From NCBI RefSeq assembly GCF_025165795.1, contig NZ_JAJAGO010000006.1, forward strand, positions 399,330 through 463,329: a DNA stretch of 64,000 nucleotides, written 5' to 3'. The DNA comes from Streptomyces gossypii (GTDB lineage Bacteria; Actinomycetota; Actinomycetes; Streptomycetales; Streptomycetaceae). Shown piece after piece: positions 28,094-37,210 of this stretch. Every line of letters starts with the position of its first letter. The stretch's first letter is position 1. The notes under the pieces were generated by a model, which saw only the letters and a list, made by a program, of their open reading frames with translations, was not told the DNA's origin and did not search any database. The position numbers were made by a program, and so were the translations under genes.

Positions 28094-31000
28094 ATGAGTC
28101 CCCGTCTCTCCGTCGTTGTCCCCGTCCACCATGCCGGAGGCCATCTCCTGGAGTGCCTGCGCTCGCTCGCCGCGCAGGCGATGGCGGACCTGGAGGTCGT
28201 GCTCGTGACGGCAGCCGCCGCCGACGGTGACGCCGAGGCGGCCGAGGCGGCGGGCCGGGCCGCCGCCGGATTCGCCGCGGCCGACAGCCGGTTCCGCGTG
28301 GTGCGGCAGGACAGGGGCGGCGGGCTGGGTGAGGCACGTGCGACGGGTCTGCGGCACTCCGACCCGGAAAGCGTGTATCTGGCCTTCGTCAATCCGTCTG
28401 ACACGCTGCCGCCGGACGCCTACGCCCTGCTGGTGGGCAGCCTGGACGACACGGGGTCGGACTTCGCCACGGGCAACGTGCTGCGGCTGCCGTGGGCGGG
28501 CGTGGGCACGGCGGGCGGGGTGCAGGCAAGTGCCGTGCAGGCCGAGGGCTTCCGTAAGCCGATGGAGCGGACCCGCCGGGGCACCCACATCACCCGGCAT
28601 CCCGCACTGGCCCAGGACCGGCCCGTCTGGAACAAGGTCTTCCGCCGCACGTTCTGGGAGCGGCACGGCTTCCCCGTCTGGCCGGACGGCCCCGTGCAGG
28701 AGGACACCCTCGTCACGCTCCCCGCGCACTACCTCGCCGAGGCGGTGGACGTACTGAGCGACCACGTCTACCACTGGCGCGAGCTGCCCGGCGGCGTCCC
28801 CGCCCGCCCCGGCAGCGACAGCGGGGCGCTGCGTGACCGGCTGGCAGTGGTCGACGGAGTGAGCCGTCTCCTGGCCGCGCACGGAAGTGAGGCCACCGGC
28901 GCGGGCAAGGACAAGGGCGCGAGCGGGGACGGCTGGGCGGCGAAGCGGCATTACGACGCCTCCGTGCTCACCGGCGACATGGTGCCCTTCATCAAGGCGT
29001 TGCCCCGGAGCAGCCCGGATTTCCAGGGGCTGTTCACCGTCCTCGCCTCGGACTTCGTCTCCCGCGTCGACCCGGCGGTCCTCGCGTCGCTCCCGGTCGG
29101 CCTGCGGATGAAGTGGCACCTGATCGGCGAGCGCCGCACCGCCGACCTGCTCGACGCACTCGCGTTCGAACGGGACAACCCGAGGGTGTTCCGTACGCAC
29201 GGCATGCGGGCCCGCCGCGCCGCGTACCAGCACCCGGACGGCCGGGAGATCCCCGTCCCCCGCCGGACCGCCCGCCCGAAGACCGACGACCTGCCGCTGA
29301 TCACCCGGCTGCGGGAGGCCCGCTGGCAGCCCGACGGCACGCTGCTGCTGCGCGGCTACGCGTATGTGCGCTCCGTCGACGCCGGGCGCCGCCGCGACTC
29401 CCGCAAGATCGCCTGGCTGCGTCAGAAGGGAAGCCGCCGCCGGACGCCGCTGCGTGTCCGTACCGTCCCGGCGCCGGACGCGACCCGGAACTCACGGCAG
29501 CGGCTGCACTGCTATGACGCCTCCGGTTTCGAGATCACCCTCGATCCGGCGCGGCTGCTCCGCTCCCCCGGCGACGGTGACGGCGGTGGCGGTAACCGTG
29601 GAGGTGGGGGTGGCGCCGCCCGCCCCCACACCTGGACCCCGGTCATCGCGGTGGTCAGCGGCGGCCTGCTGCGGCGCGGCCGGATCGAGCCGGGCGGCGA
29701 CGGCTCCGGGGCGCAGCCACCGGCGCGCGACCTCGGCGACGGGCTCCGGATCGTGCCCGCCTTCCGGCGCGGGTGGCTGCGGCTTTCGGTGGAGGAGACG
29801 GTGGCACGGCTGGAGGACCACCGCTCGGACGGGGAGACGCTGGAGCTGACGGGCACGGTCCGCGAACGGCACCGTCCGGTGGTGTTCCGGGCCGGACACC
29901 AGCGCACCGGAAGATCGGCCGAGTACCCGGTGCGTACCGAGGGCGCGGCGGGGGACGGCTGGACCAGGTTCACCGTGCGGGTGCCGCTGGCGGAGCTGGC
30001 CCGGATCCGCGCGCCGCGGGAGAGCGGCGGCGACGCGGCAGAGGACACCGCGGGCCGGGACGCCGCAGACCGGGACGCGGCAGACCGGGACGCGGCAGAC
30101 CCCGGCCGCACACCGGAGGACGGCGCCGCCGCACCGCGTCCGGCAGAGCGCTCCGCACCGCCCGCGCCCGTACGGGGGGCCCGCACGTCCGACCTCTGGC
30201 GCGCGGCCCTGGTCCTGGAGGACGGCACCACCTGCCGGATCGTGGCGCCGGGTGACTCCCCGCCGGGCCACTATCCGCTCGGCCCCGACGCCCGGCTCGG
30301 CGGCGTGCCCCGCGAGTTGTGCCTGGGCCCGGACACCGCGGGCCACCTGGTGCTCACCGACCGGACGGTCCACCCCGTCGTCGACACGATGGAGTGGAGC
30401 ACCGGGGGCGAACTCGTGCTGTCCGGCAGCTATCCGGGCCGGATGCGTGGCGCCCGGGATCTGGTCTGGCAGCACAGCGGCCACCGGGAGGAGGTGGCCG
30501 TCCCGGTCGAGCGGGAAGGCGACCGCTTCACCGCCCGCCTCCGCCCGTCGAGCGGTGCGCCCGGCGGGCTGCCGCTGCGCCAGGGCCGCTGGTACCCGTT
30601 CCTGCGGGTGGCGGGTGCCGAGCACCGTACGGCCGACGTGCCCCTGCGGCTACGGCCCGCGCTGCACGCCGCACTGCCGTCCAGCTATCAGGCCGACCGC
30701 GACTACACGCTGGAGCGGCGCTTCCACGACCGGCTGTTCCTGCTGTCCGGCTCCGTCCTCGGGCCCCGGGAACAGGGCGCGTACCAGCAGCACCGGCTGA
30801 GCAGCGTGTGCTATCCGGCTGCCCGGCGCCGACCGCTGCGCGACGCGGTGCTCTACCAGAGCTTCGACGGCCGCCAGTTCTCGGATTCGCCACGCGCGCT
30901 GTACGAGGAACTGCGGCACCGGGACACCGGGGTGGAGCACCTGTGGGCGGTACGTGACGGGCAGGCCGCCGTGCCCGCGGGCGCCCGTACCGTCGCCATG

Positions 31001-32068
31001 GGCAGCGCGGAGTGGCACGAGGCGCTCGCCCGCAGCCGCTGGCTGGTGGGGAACACCCACTTCCCGCGCTGGTTCGTGCGGCGGGAGGGGCAGACGGCCG
31101 TACAGACCTGGCACGGCACCCCGCTGAAACGGATCGGGCTCGATCTGGCCGGGTCCAGCTTCGCCAACCACGACTATCTGTCGGGGCTCCCCCGGCGGGC
31201 CGCCGAATGGTCCTTCCTGCTCTCACCCAACCGCTTCAGCACCCCGATTCTGCGCCGGGCGTTCGGCTACCAGGGCGAGATCCTGGAATCCGGCTATCCG
31301 CGCAACGACCTGCTCTACGCGGCCGACCGGCACAAGCATGCCGAGGAGGTGCGCGAGGCGCTGGACATTCCGCCGGACAAGCGGGTCGTGCTGTACGCGC
31401 CGACCTGGCGGGACGACAGCCGCTTCGACCAGAGCAACTGCAAGTTCGACCTGCGTCTCGAACTGGACGCGGCCCGCTCCGCGCTCGGCGCCGACCATGT
31501 GCTGCTGGTGCGCAAGCACTACCTGGTGGCGGACGCGGTGCCCGGCACGGGCGACGGGTTCGTGCGCGACGTCTCCGCCTGGCCGGACATCGCGGAGCTG
31601 CTGCTGATCGCCGATGTCCTGGTCACCGACTACTCGTCGCTGATGTTCGACTTCGCGCACACCGGGCGCCCGATGCTCTTCTTCACCTACGACCTGGAGC
31701 GCTACCGCGATGTGCTGCGCGGCTTCTACTTCGACTTCGCGGAGCGGGCGCCCGGCCCCCTGCTGTCCGGCTCGGCGGATGTGATCGCGGCGCTGCGGGA
31801 GGTGGAGGCGGTGGCCGCGGAGCACACCGCGCGGTACGCGGAGTTCCAGCAGGCGTTCTGCGATCTGGACGACGGGCGGGCCGCGGCGCGGGTGGTGGAC
31901 CGGATGCTCGCGGCGGGGGACGCGCCGGGCGGGGCGGGGAAGCAGGGGGGCAAGTCCGGCAGCAAGCCCGATGCCCCCCGCGGCGGGGAGGCCGAGCCGG
32001 TTGGGGAGACCGGGCCCGGCGGGGAGACCGGGCCCGGCGCCGAGCCGTACGGAGAGGCCGGGGAGTGA
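28094..32068 (+). CDS. GT2-like / CDP-glycerol glycerophosphotransferase (TagF) fusion
   Basis: A 1324-aa peripheral membrane enzyme of teichoic-acid type polymer synthesis. The start ATG 28094 is set by MSPRLSVVVPV, aligned with the neighbouring paralogue; no clear ribosome site is visible. Residues 1-230 are a GT2 fold with altered motifs: VTAAAA (38-43) where VDDGS is normal, and NPSD (100-103) where DSDD is normal. The middle (about 300-900) is poorly conserved and has repeated AADRD and Gly/Pro runs. The C-terminal glyphos-transferase domain (about 910-1270) is intact, with HGTPLKR near 1006 and VTDYSSLMFD near 1178. A Gly/Glu/Pro tail ends it. It likely polymerises polyol-phosphate units; the N-domain may be structural. 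Confidence 0.85.
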   Translation: MSPRLSVVVPVHHAGGHLLECLRSLAAQAMADLEVVLVTAAAADGDAEAAEAAGRAAAGFAAADSRFRVVRQDRGGGLGEARATGLRHSDPESVYLAFVNPSDTLPPDAYALLVGSLDDTGSDFATGNVLRLPWAGVGTAGGVQASAVQAEGFRKPMERTRRGTHITRHPALAQDRPVWNKVFRRTFWERHGFPVWPDGPVQEDTLVTLPAHYLAEAVDVLSDHVYHWRELPGGVPARPGSDSGALRDRLAVVDGVSRLLAAHGSEATGAGKDKGASGDGWAAKRHYDASVLTGDMVPFIKALPRSSPDFQGLFTVLASDFVSRVDPAVLASLPVGLRMKWHLIGERRTADLLDALAFERDNPRVFRTHGMRARRAAYQHPDGREIPVPRRTARPKTDDLPLITRLREARWQPDGTLLLRGYAYVRSVDAGRRRDSRKIAWLRQKGSRRRTPLRVRTVPAPDATRNSRQRLHCYDASGFEITLDPARLLRSPGDGDGGGGNRGGGGGAARPHTWTPVIAVVSGGLLRRGRIEPGGDGSGAQPPARDLGDGLRIVPAFRRGWLRLSVEETVARLEDHRSDGETLELTGTVRERHRPVVFRAGHQRTGRSAEYPVRTEGAAGDGWTRFTVRVPLAELARIRAPRESGGDAAEDTAGRDAADRDAADRDAADPGRTPEDGAAAPRPAERSAPPAPVRGARTSDLWRAALVLEDGTTCRIVAPGDSPPGHYPLGPDARLGGVPRELCLGPDTAGHLVLTDRTVHPVVDTMEWSTGGELVLSGSYPGRMRGARDLVWQHSGHREEVAVPVEREGDRFTARLRPSSGAPGGLPLRQGRWYPFLRVAGAEHRTADVPLRLRPALHAALPSSYQADRDYTLERRFHDRLFLLSGSVLGPREQGAYQQHRLSSVCYPAARRRPLRDAVLYQSFDGRQFSDSPRALYEELRHRDTGVEHLWAVRDGQAAVPAGARTVAMGSAEWHEALARSRWLVGNTHFPRWFVRREGQTAVQTWHGTPLKRIGLDLAGSSFANHDYLSGLPRRAAEWSFLLSPNRFSTPILRRAFGYQGEILESGYPRNDLLYAADRHKHAEEVREALDIPPDKRVVLYAPTWRDDSRFDQSNCKFDLRLELDAARSALGADHVLLVRKHYLVADAVPGTGDGFVRDVSAWPDIAELLLIADVLVTDYSSLMFDFAHTGRPMLFFTYDLERYRDVLRGFYFDFAERAPGPLLSGSADVIAALREVEAVAAEHTARYAEFQQAFCDLDDGRAAARVVDRMLAAGDAPGGAGKQGGKSGSKPDAPRGGEAEPVGETGPGGETGPGAEPYGEAGE
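30056..30100 (+). repeat. 15-bp tandem repeat encoding DAADR units
   Basis: Three copies of cgggacgcsgcagac run through 30056-30100 inside the linker of the polymerase gene, in frame. Likely length-variable between strains. Confidence 0.85.
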
Positions 32069-32078
32069 GCCGCCGCTC

Positions 32079-32171
32079 AGAGGCTGTCGGGTGACCTCAG
32101 ATCGGGCGGCCACGCCCTGGCACGCACCGGACCGCGTCCGCTTTCCCATCGGAGGTCACCCGACAGCCTCT
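32079..32171. repeat. 93-bp element with perfect 20-bp inverted repeats
   Basis: Arms 32079-32098 and 32152-32171 are perfect complements (agaggctgtcgggtgacctc). The 53-base centre can form two further small hairpins. It fills the space between the convergent polymerase genes and touches the TAA stop of the minus-strand gene. Either a bidirectional terminator or a short MITE; the outer trinucleotides TCA and TTA are of the TNA type favoured by some IS5-family elements. Confidence 0.75.
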
Positions 32172-34435
32172 TACGGGAGTGACCGGAGGGGGACCTTCGG
32201 TGGTGGCGGCGGCTCGGCCTGCCGCGCGGGCGGCGCCGGGTGCCGGTCGGCCATCGGCACCACCGGCGGCAGCGCCGCGACGTCCTCGCCCAGGAACACG
32301 CGGCGGACCACGCGCTCGGCCGCGTACCCGTCGTCGTACGTGCTGAAGCGCTCGCGGAACGCCCTCCGCAGCTCCTCCGCCTCCGGCCCCCGCCAAGCCC
32401 CGGAGGTGAACACCCGGGCCAGCTCGTCCTCGGTCCGGGCCAGGGCACCGGGTGTCTCGCCGGGGCGGCCGGAGAGCAGGTCGAAGTAGACGCCACGGGA
32501 GGCACGGTAGGCGGCCCAGTCGGGGGCGTAGATCACCATCGGACGGTCCAGTGCCGCGTAGTCGAACATGACCGAGGAATAGTCCGTGATCAGCGCGTCC
32601 GAGGCCAGCGACAGCTGCTCCACGCTCGGATGGCGCGACACGTCCACCAGCAGCCCGCGCTCGTGCAGCTCCAGCAGCGCCCGGTCGTCGCCGTAGAAGT
32701 AGTGGGTGCGCACCAGCAGGACGAAGTCCTCACCCAGCTGCCGGCTCAGCTGCCCCAGGTCGGCGAGGGGCACGAACCCCTTGCGGTAGTCCCGCATCGT
32801 CGGCAGGTAGAGCAGCGCGATCCGGTCTTGGGGGATGCCCAGGGCGTCCCGGGCGGCGAGCACGTCCTGCCCGGTGGCGGTGGAAAGGACGTCGTTGCGC
32901 GGATAGCCGCTCTCCAGGTGCTCGTAGGCGCTGGGGTAGACCCGGTCCCAGACCTCCGTGGAGTGCGGGTTCGCGGAGATGCTGAAGTCCCAGCGGGCGG
33001 CCCGCCGCAGCAGCCCGCGGAAGTCCATGCCCGCGGCGGGGTGCGGCTGCTGGTCCAGCCCCATGCGCTTGAGCGGGGTGCCGTGGTGCGTCTGCAGGTG
33101 GATCTGGCCCCGGCGCTTGACCACGGTGTCCGGGAAGTTGACGTTGTTGACGAAATAGGTGGCGCGCGCCATCAGCTGCCAGTAGCGGCGGGAGCGCGGC
33201 AGCACGTAGTCGGTCCCCGGCGGCAGGTCGGGCACCGCGCTGCGGCGTACCACCCACACGCCGTGGATCTGCGGGACGAGTTCCGCGCACTTGCGCTGGA
33301 CGGCGGCCGGATTGCACGTGACTCCGCGGTCCCAGTAGGCGCTGTAGACGGCGAGCCGCTTGTCCAGCGGCAGCCGCCGCTGAAGCCGGTAGTACATCCG
33401 GTACGCGGGCCTGCCCAGCGCGTGCCGCCCCCGGCGAGCCCTCTTCAGCAGCGATCTGCGGCCCCGCTTGGCGTTCTCCAGCGTGGCGTAGGCGGTGTAG
33501 GAGCGGCTCGCCAGGAGCCGGAAGGCGGCGCCCTCGATGCCGCCGGGCGGCCGGAATCCGGTGGGACGGAACCGGTGGTAGTGCCGCGCGGCGGCACGGA
33601 AGTAGGCCCGCCTGTCGGACGGGCGCACCCGGTCCGGACGTGCGACGCAGAACAGATAGTGGCTGATCATCCGTTCGAACAGGACGGGCCTCAGCTCGTC
33701 CAGCTCCGGGCGGGCGTCCAGGAAGGCGAACAGCGACTCGTACTGGGGGAAGATGTCGAAGTGCTTCCGGCCCGGGGAGCGGGTGATCGCGCCCTGCGGG
33801 CGCTGCCGGTAGCTGACGCAGGCGCGCGGCAGGCAGCCGATGCTGCGGGCGGAGATCATCACCTCGTAGGCGAGTGGCGCGTCCTCGTAGAGACCGGGCT
33901 CGAACGCGAACGCGTGGTGCTGGTAGAACTCGCGGCGATAGGCCTTGTTCCAGGCCACGGCGAAGAGCCGGAGCAGGTCCGGGTTCTCGAAGGCACTGGC
34001 CGTGCCGGTGCCCGGCGCGGCCAGCTGCTCGCCGAAGACGCTCGGCCGTACGCCGTTCCACCAGTAGGAGCGGACGTGGTCGAAGACCAGGACGTCGGGC
34101 TCCCCGCACGCCTCCAGCTGCGCGGCGACGGCCTCCAGGGCACCCTCCAGATAGCTGTCGTCGCTGTCGAGGAAGAGGAGGTAGTCGCCGCGCGCCTGGG
34201 CCGCGCCCGCGTTGCGGGCGCGACCCAGGCCGACGTTGGACGGCAGGTGGAGAACCGTGAACCGGGGCTCCCGGGCGGCGTACTCGTCCAGGATTCGGCC
34301 GCAGCCGTCGGGCGAGTGGTCGTCGACGGCGATGATCTCCACATCGGTGAACGACTGGCCGACGATGGAGTCCAGACATTCGCGGAGGTAACCCTGGACC
34401 TTGAAGACGGGGACGATGACGCTGAGACGTGGCAT
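32171..34435 (-). CDS. GT2 / CDP-glycerol glycerophosphotransferase (TagF) fusion
   Basis: A 754-aa paralogue of the convergent polymerase. ATG 34435 is preferred because AAGGA lies 9 bases upstream; the in-frame ATG at 34444 touches that site. The N-terminal GT2 domain has intact nucleotide and metal motifs (VDDHSPDG at about 39, FLDSDD at about 88), so it should transfer a sugar. The C-terminal domain has THHGTPLKRMG and ITDYSSVMFDY of TagF-type polymerases, which use CDP-glycerol or a related CDP-polyol. It acts on the inner membrane face during wall-polymer assembly. The stop is TAA, rare here, at the edge of the inverted-repeat element. Confidence 0.9.
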   Translation of the reverse strand: MPRLSVIVPVFKVQGYLRECLDSIVGQSFTDVEIIAVDDHSPDGCGRILDEYAAREPRFTVLHLPSNVGLGRARNAGAAQARGDYLLFLDSDDSYLEGALEAVAAQLEACGEPDVLVFDHVRSYWWNGVRPSVFGEQLAAPGTGTASAFENPDLLRLFAVAWNKAYRREFYQHHAFAFEPGLYEDAPLAYEVMISARSIGCLPRACVSYRQRPQGAITRSPGRKHFDIFPQYESLFAFLDARPELDELRPVLFERMISHYLFCVARPDRVRPSDRRAYFRAAARHYHRFRPTGFRPPGGIEGAAFRLLASRSYTAYATLENAKRGRRSLLKRARRGRHALGRPAYRMYYRLQRRLPLDKRLAVYSAYWDRGVTCNPAAVQRKCAELVPQIHGVWVVRRSAVPDLPPGTDYVLPRSRRYWQLMARATYFVNNVNFPDTVVKRRGQIHLQTHHGTPLKRMGLDQQPHPAAGMDFRGLLRRAARWDFSISANPHSTEVWDRVYPSAYEHLESGYPRNDVLSTATGQDVLAARDALGIPQDRIALLYLPTMRDYRKGFVPLADLGQLSRQLGEDFVLLVRTHYFYGDDRALLELHERGLLVDVSRHPSVEQLSLASDALITDYSSVMFDYAALDRPMVIYAPDWAAYRASRGVYFDLLSGRPGETPGALARTEDELARVFTSGAWRGPEAEELRRAFRERFSTYDDGYAAERVVRRVFLGEDVAALPPVVPMADRHPAPPARQAEPPPPPKVPLRSLP

Positions 34436-34737
34436 GAGCACCATTCCTTGGCGGACACGCGGCGCGGGGTACCCGCCGAGCGACGGGACAAACGCTCGCT
34501 GACAGCAGCAGGATGGTTTCCGACTGTCGGCCAGGAAGCGTCCGCTGTCCTCGACTGTGCCGGGCGTGTTGGCTGATCGTCACACCACATGAGCCTATGT
34601 GGCCTAATATCCGACTATCACACCACGCAACTGAGCTACCCGCGCCCCGGACCGGCCCCTCTCCGTACGCTCGCGCTCCGCACGCTCGCGCTCCGTACGC
34701 TTGCACCCGTCTCCGTACGCTCGCGCCCCCCAGGCCG
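34436..34737. promoter_or_regulatory. upstream region of the minus-strand polymerase gene
   Basis: About 302 bp. 34575-34625 is AT-rich for this genome and has ccacat-n6-atgtgg (34585-34602) and two tcacaccac copies (34580-34588, 34619-34627), a likely regulated promoter. 34661-34725 has four 15-bp units ctccgtacgctcgcg (34661, 34676, 34691, 34711) just after the methyltransferase stop. Confidence 0.5.
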
Positions 34738-35718
34738 TCAGCGGCCGCGCTGCTTCCGGGCACGCAGCAGCGCGCGGGTGAGCGCCGGCGGAAGCACATC
34801 GATCGCCACCCGCCGCGCCCGCGAGCGGGGGCGGCGCGACGCGCCCGGAGCCGCCGGCCTCGCCGCCGGCCCGCCACTCGTGCCGGGCTTCCGAGCCCCC
34901 GTGCCCTTCTCCGGTCCGGAGCCGGCCTCTCCTCCGGGCGCGTTCGCGTGCCGGGAGAGCGGGAGCGGCGGCGGTGCGGCCTTGCCGCCGCCGACCAGCA
35001 GCAGCCGGTGCCCGGCCACGTCCTGCCACTGCAGCCAGAAGTCGCCCCGCTCCTTCAGCTCCGCGTGCAGCTGATCCTGTATCGGGCCGGGGTTGCCCCA
35101 GGTGCCGTAGAACTTGTTGTTGCTGACGCAGACCGGCCGCAGCCCTCCCTCCAGCACAGCCTGCCAGGTGGCGCAGGCGACACCCGGCGTGTGGCTGGAG
35201 CGGTAGTCGTCGAGCACCACGAGGCCGTCCTCGGACAGCACCTGGCGCGAGGCGGCGATGTCGGGCTGCACATGCTCGTACAGATGCGAGGCGTCGACGT
35301 GCACGAAACGGCAGCTGTCCGCCGTCACCTGCTCGGGCACCACGAGGGTGGGCGCCTGGATGATGCGCGGCAGTTCGTCGTGGAAGGAGAGGAAGTTGGT
35401 CTCGAACGAGCGACGCGTGAGAGTGGAGTACGAGCCGCGCATCTCCCGCTTGTTGTGCTCGTCCGGCGCGTCCGAGTCGAAGAGGTCACAGACGGTGAAC
35501 AGCTCGTCGTCACGCAGATAGGAGCGCATCAGCACAGCGCTCTTCCCCATGTAGGCGCCCATCTCCAGCAGGTCGCCACGCTGGCCGAGACGTTTCTGCC
35601 GGGACAGGAACCAGTCGAAGAGGACGAGATCGGTGTTGTAGAACCAGCCCGGCACATCGTGGAACGACCGTGGTACGGGCAGCTCCTCGGCTGCGGAAGC
35701 GGTGGCTGCTGCTGTCAT
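34738..35718 (-). CDS. class I SAM-dependent methyltransferase
   Basis: A 326-aa cytoplasmic enzyme. ATG 35718 follows AGGAGG; the longer frame upstream crosses a promoter-like region. The SAM site is LLEMGAYMGKSAVL (motif I) at about 48, then FTVCDLFDSD, and FVHVDASHLYEHVQPDI with VVLDDY as motif II/III, as in the Methyltransf_24 group often found in glycan clusters. The C-terminal 90 residues are Pro/Gly/Arg-rich. Position between TagF-type and acyltransferase genes suggests methylation of a wall glycopolymer sugar; the substrate is not shown. Confidence 0.8.
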   Translation of the reverse strand: MTAAATASAAEELPVPRSFHDVPGWFYNTDLVLFDWFLSRQKRLGQRGDLLEMGAYMGKSAVLMRSYLRDDELFTVCDLFDSDAPDEHNKREMRGSYSTLTRRSFETNFLSFHDELPRIIQAPTLVVPEQVTADSCRFVHVDASHLYEHVQPDIAASRQVLSEDGLVVLDDYRSSHTPGVACATWQAVLEGGLRPVCVSNNKFYGTWGNPGPIQDQLHAELKERGDFWLQWQDVAGHRLLLVGGGKAAPPPLPLSRHANAPGGEAGSGPEKGTGARKPGTSGGPAARPAAPGASRRPRSRARRVAIDVLPPALTRALLRARKQRGR

Positions 35719-35785
35719 GGGAGGCCTCCTCGGGGGGATGGTGCGACTGTTGCCTGTATAGGGGCGACCGCCGTGTGACGGGGCG

Positions 35786-35807
35786 TTCGGTACGGGTGCA
35801 TACCGAA
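35786..35807. promoter_or_regulatory. candidate operator upstream of methyltransferase gene
   Basis: Inverted repeat TTCGGTA-N8-TACCGAA, 68 bases before the methyltransferase start, within a less GC-rich stretch (35750-35885). The 22-bp size and spacing suit a dimeric regulator. Confidence 0.5.
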
Positions 35808-35887
35808 GATTCCACGGCGGGACGAGCAGTGGCCATCCCCCGTTCAATCCTGCATACACAGAGTATTCATGCGACTGCACAGCGTGT

Positions 35888-37033
35888 CTATGGGGGTTCG
35901 GAAGGGCTCCGGCGGCTGCGGCTGAGCACCTGCCCGGGAGGCACGGCTGCCGCCGCCGGCTCCCCCGCCTCCGGGGCCCGTGCGGGGGTGCGCCACAGCC
36001 AGTCCGGAATCCGCGGCTCCACGAGCGGTCCCAGCGCACGCCGTACCGGTACCCCGCACATCAGCACCGCCACCGTCATCATCACCACCGTGAGCAGAGC
36101 GGCAACCAGTACCCCACCGCGCGCCAGGAGGTCATATGCCCCGGCCCCCTGCAGGATCTTCACCAGCAGCCCGTGCAGCAGATACGGGTAGAGCGTGACC
36201 GCTCCGAGCAGCGTGAAGGCCGTGGTGCGGGCAGGCACCAGGGCGAGGAAGGCCGCACCGAGCACGGCGGTGAGGGCGAACAGCGCCAGCCGCACCGCCA
36301 GATATCTGCCGGGCGACACCGCCAGCTCAGCGCTGCTGAACTGCATCAGCAGCCACCCTGCGCGGACCCTCGGCGCCAGCCAGTAGGCGCCCGCAGCCGC
36401 GCCCAGCACCACGAGCAGGGCCAGCCGCCGGGCGAGGACGGTCTGCAGTGACCGGAAATGCTCCGGCCGCAGGCGGAGGCCGAGCACGAACCACGGCAGG
36501 AACTGGAGCACTCGGGGCAGCGCCAGCTCGTCACCGACGCTGGTGAGCCCCGCGGCGAGCGAGATCAGCACGGCCACGGCGACGGGGTACCGCACGGCCT
36601 GCCACAGCGCCGCCGTCAGCCGCCACAGGAAGAGCGCCACCAGGAACCAGGTGAGGTAGCGCGGCTCGGTCGGAGTGACCGAGAAGGGCTCGTCCCAGGC
36701 CAGCGCGTACATGGCCGCATAGACGGTCTCGAAGAGCAGATAGGGCAGCAGCACCCCGGTGGCCAGCTTCCGGATCTGCTCCGGGGTGCCGCTGAAGCGG
36801 CGCGAGAAGTAGCCGCAGAGCAGGGCGAAGACCGGCATGTGGAAGGCGTAGACGAAGAGGTACGCGGCCTTCACCGCGTTCATCTGCTCCATCAGTGGAG
36901 CCCAGCTGTGTCCGGCCACCACGAGGAGAACCAGCAGGAACTTCGCGTTGTCGAAGTAGCTGTCGCGCTCGGTCGCGCGGCCGCCGCTCGCAGGCGTGCG
37001 GCGAGCCTGGGTGGTGAGGGTCTCGGGTGCCAC
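35888..37033 (-). CDS. membrane acyltransferase (acyltransferase_3 family)
   Basis: A 381-aa integral membrane protein with about ten helices. RDSYFDNAKFLLVLLVVAGHSWAPL carries the conserved Arg and His of the acyltransferase_3 family, and FHMPVFALLCGYFSRR is the second family block. These enzymes O-acetylate or O-acylate surface sugars using acyl-CoA from the cytoplasm. GTG 37033 is taken as start; an in-frame ATG at 37123 lies in the loop of a hairpin and is less likely. The C-tail (about 345-381) is Pro/Ala/Arg-rich. It lies after the dehydrogenase gene and before the methyltransferase, ending the glycopolymer cluster. Confidence 0.8.
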   Translation of the reverse strand: MAPETLTTQARRTPASGGRATERDSYFDNAKFLLVLLVVAGHSWAPLMEQMNAVKAAYLFVYAFHMPVFALLCGYFSRRFSGTPEQIRKLATGVLLPYLLFETVYAAMYALAWDEPFSVTPTEPRYLTWFLVALFLWRLTAALWQAVRYPVAVAVLISLAAGLTSVGDELALPRVLQFLPWFVLGLRLRPEHFRSLQTVLARRLALLVVLGAAAGAYWLAPRVRAGWLLMQFSSAELAVSPGRYLAVRLALFALTAVLGAAFLALVPARTTAFTLLGAVTLYPYLLHGLLVKILQGAGAYDLLARGGVLVAALLTVVMMTVAVLMCGVPVRRALGPLVEPRIPDWLWRTPARAPEAGEPAAAAVPPGQVLSRSRRSPSEPP

Positions 37034-37099
37034 CTGCCTGAAAGTACGCAAAACGTACCTGTGTGCCAGGCAGCGCTCGCCGCCGTGGCCCGTACGGAG

Positions 37100-37141
37100 G
37101 ACAGGATGCGGCAGTCGGCCCATGGCCGTACCGCCGCATCC
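37100..37141 (-). terminator. hairpin downstream of glutamate dehydrogenase gene
   Basis: Arms 37100-37110 and 37131-37141 (caggatgcggc), with a second short stem cggcc/ggccg inside, 70 bases after the dehydrogenase stop. Between them, 37153-37195 holds three 14-bp direct copies of ccggatcagggcgc-type sequence. Confidence 0.6.
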
Positions 37142-37210
37142 TGCCCGTCCACCCGATCAGGGCGCCCGGATCAGGGCGCCCGGATCAGAGCGCCCGCCGG
37201 CTCGGAAGAC

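Noticed and set aside
25619..29233. A 1204-codon minus-strand frame
   Set aside because: It crosses a terminator, two real genes and intergenic DNA; it is an artefact of base composition.
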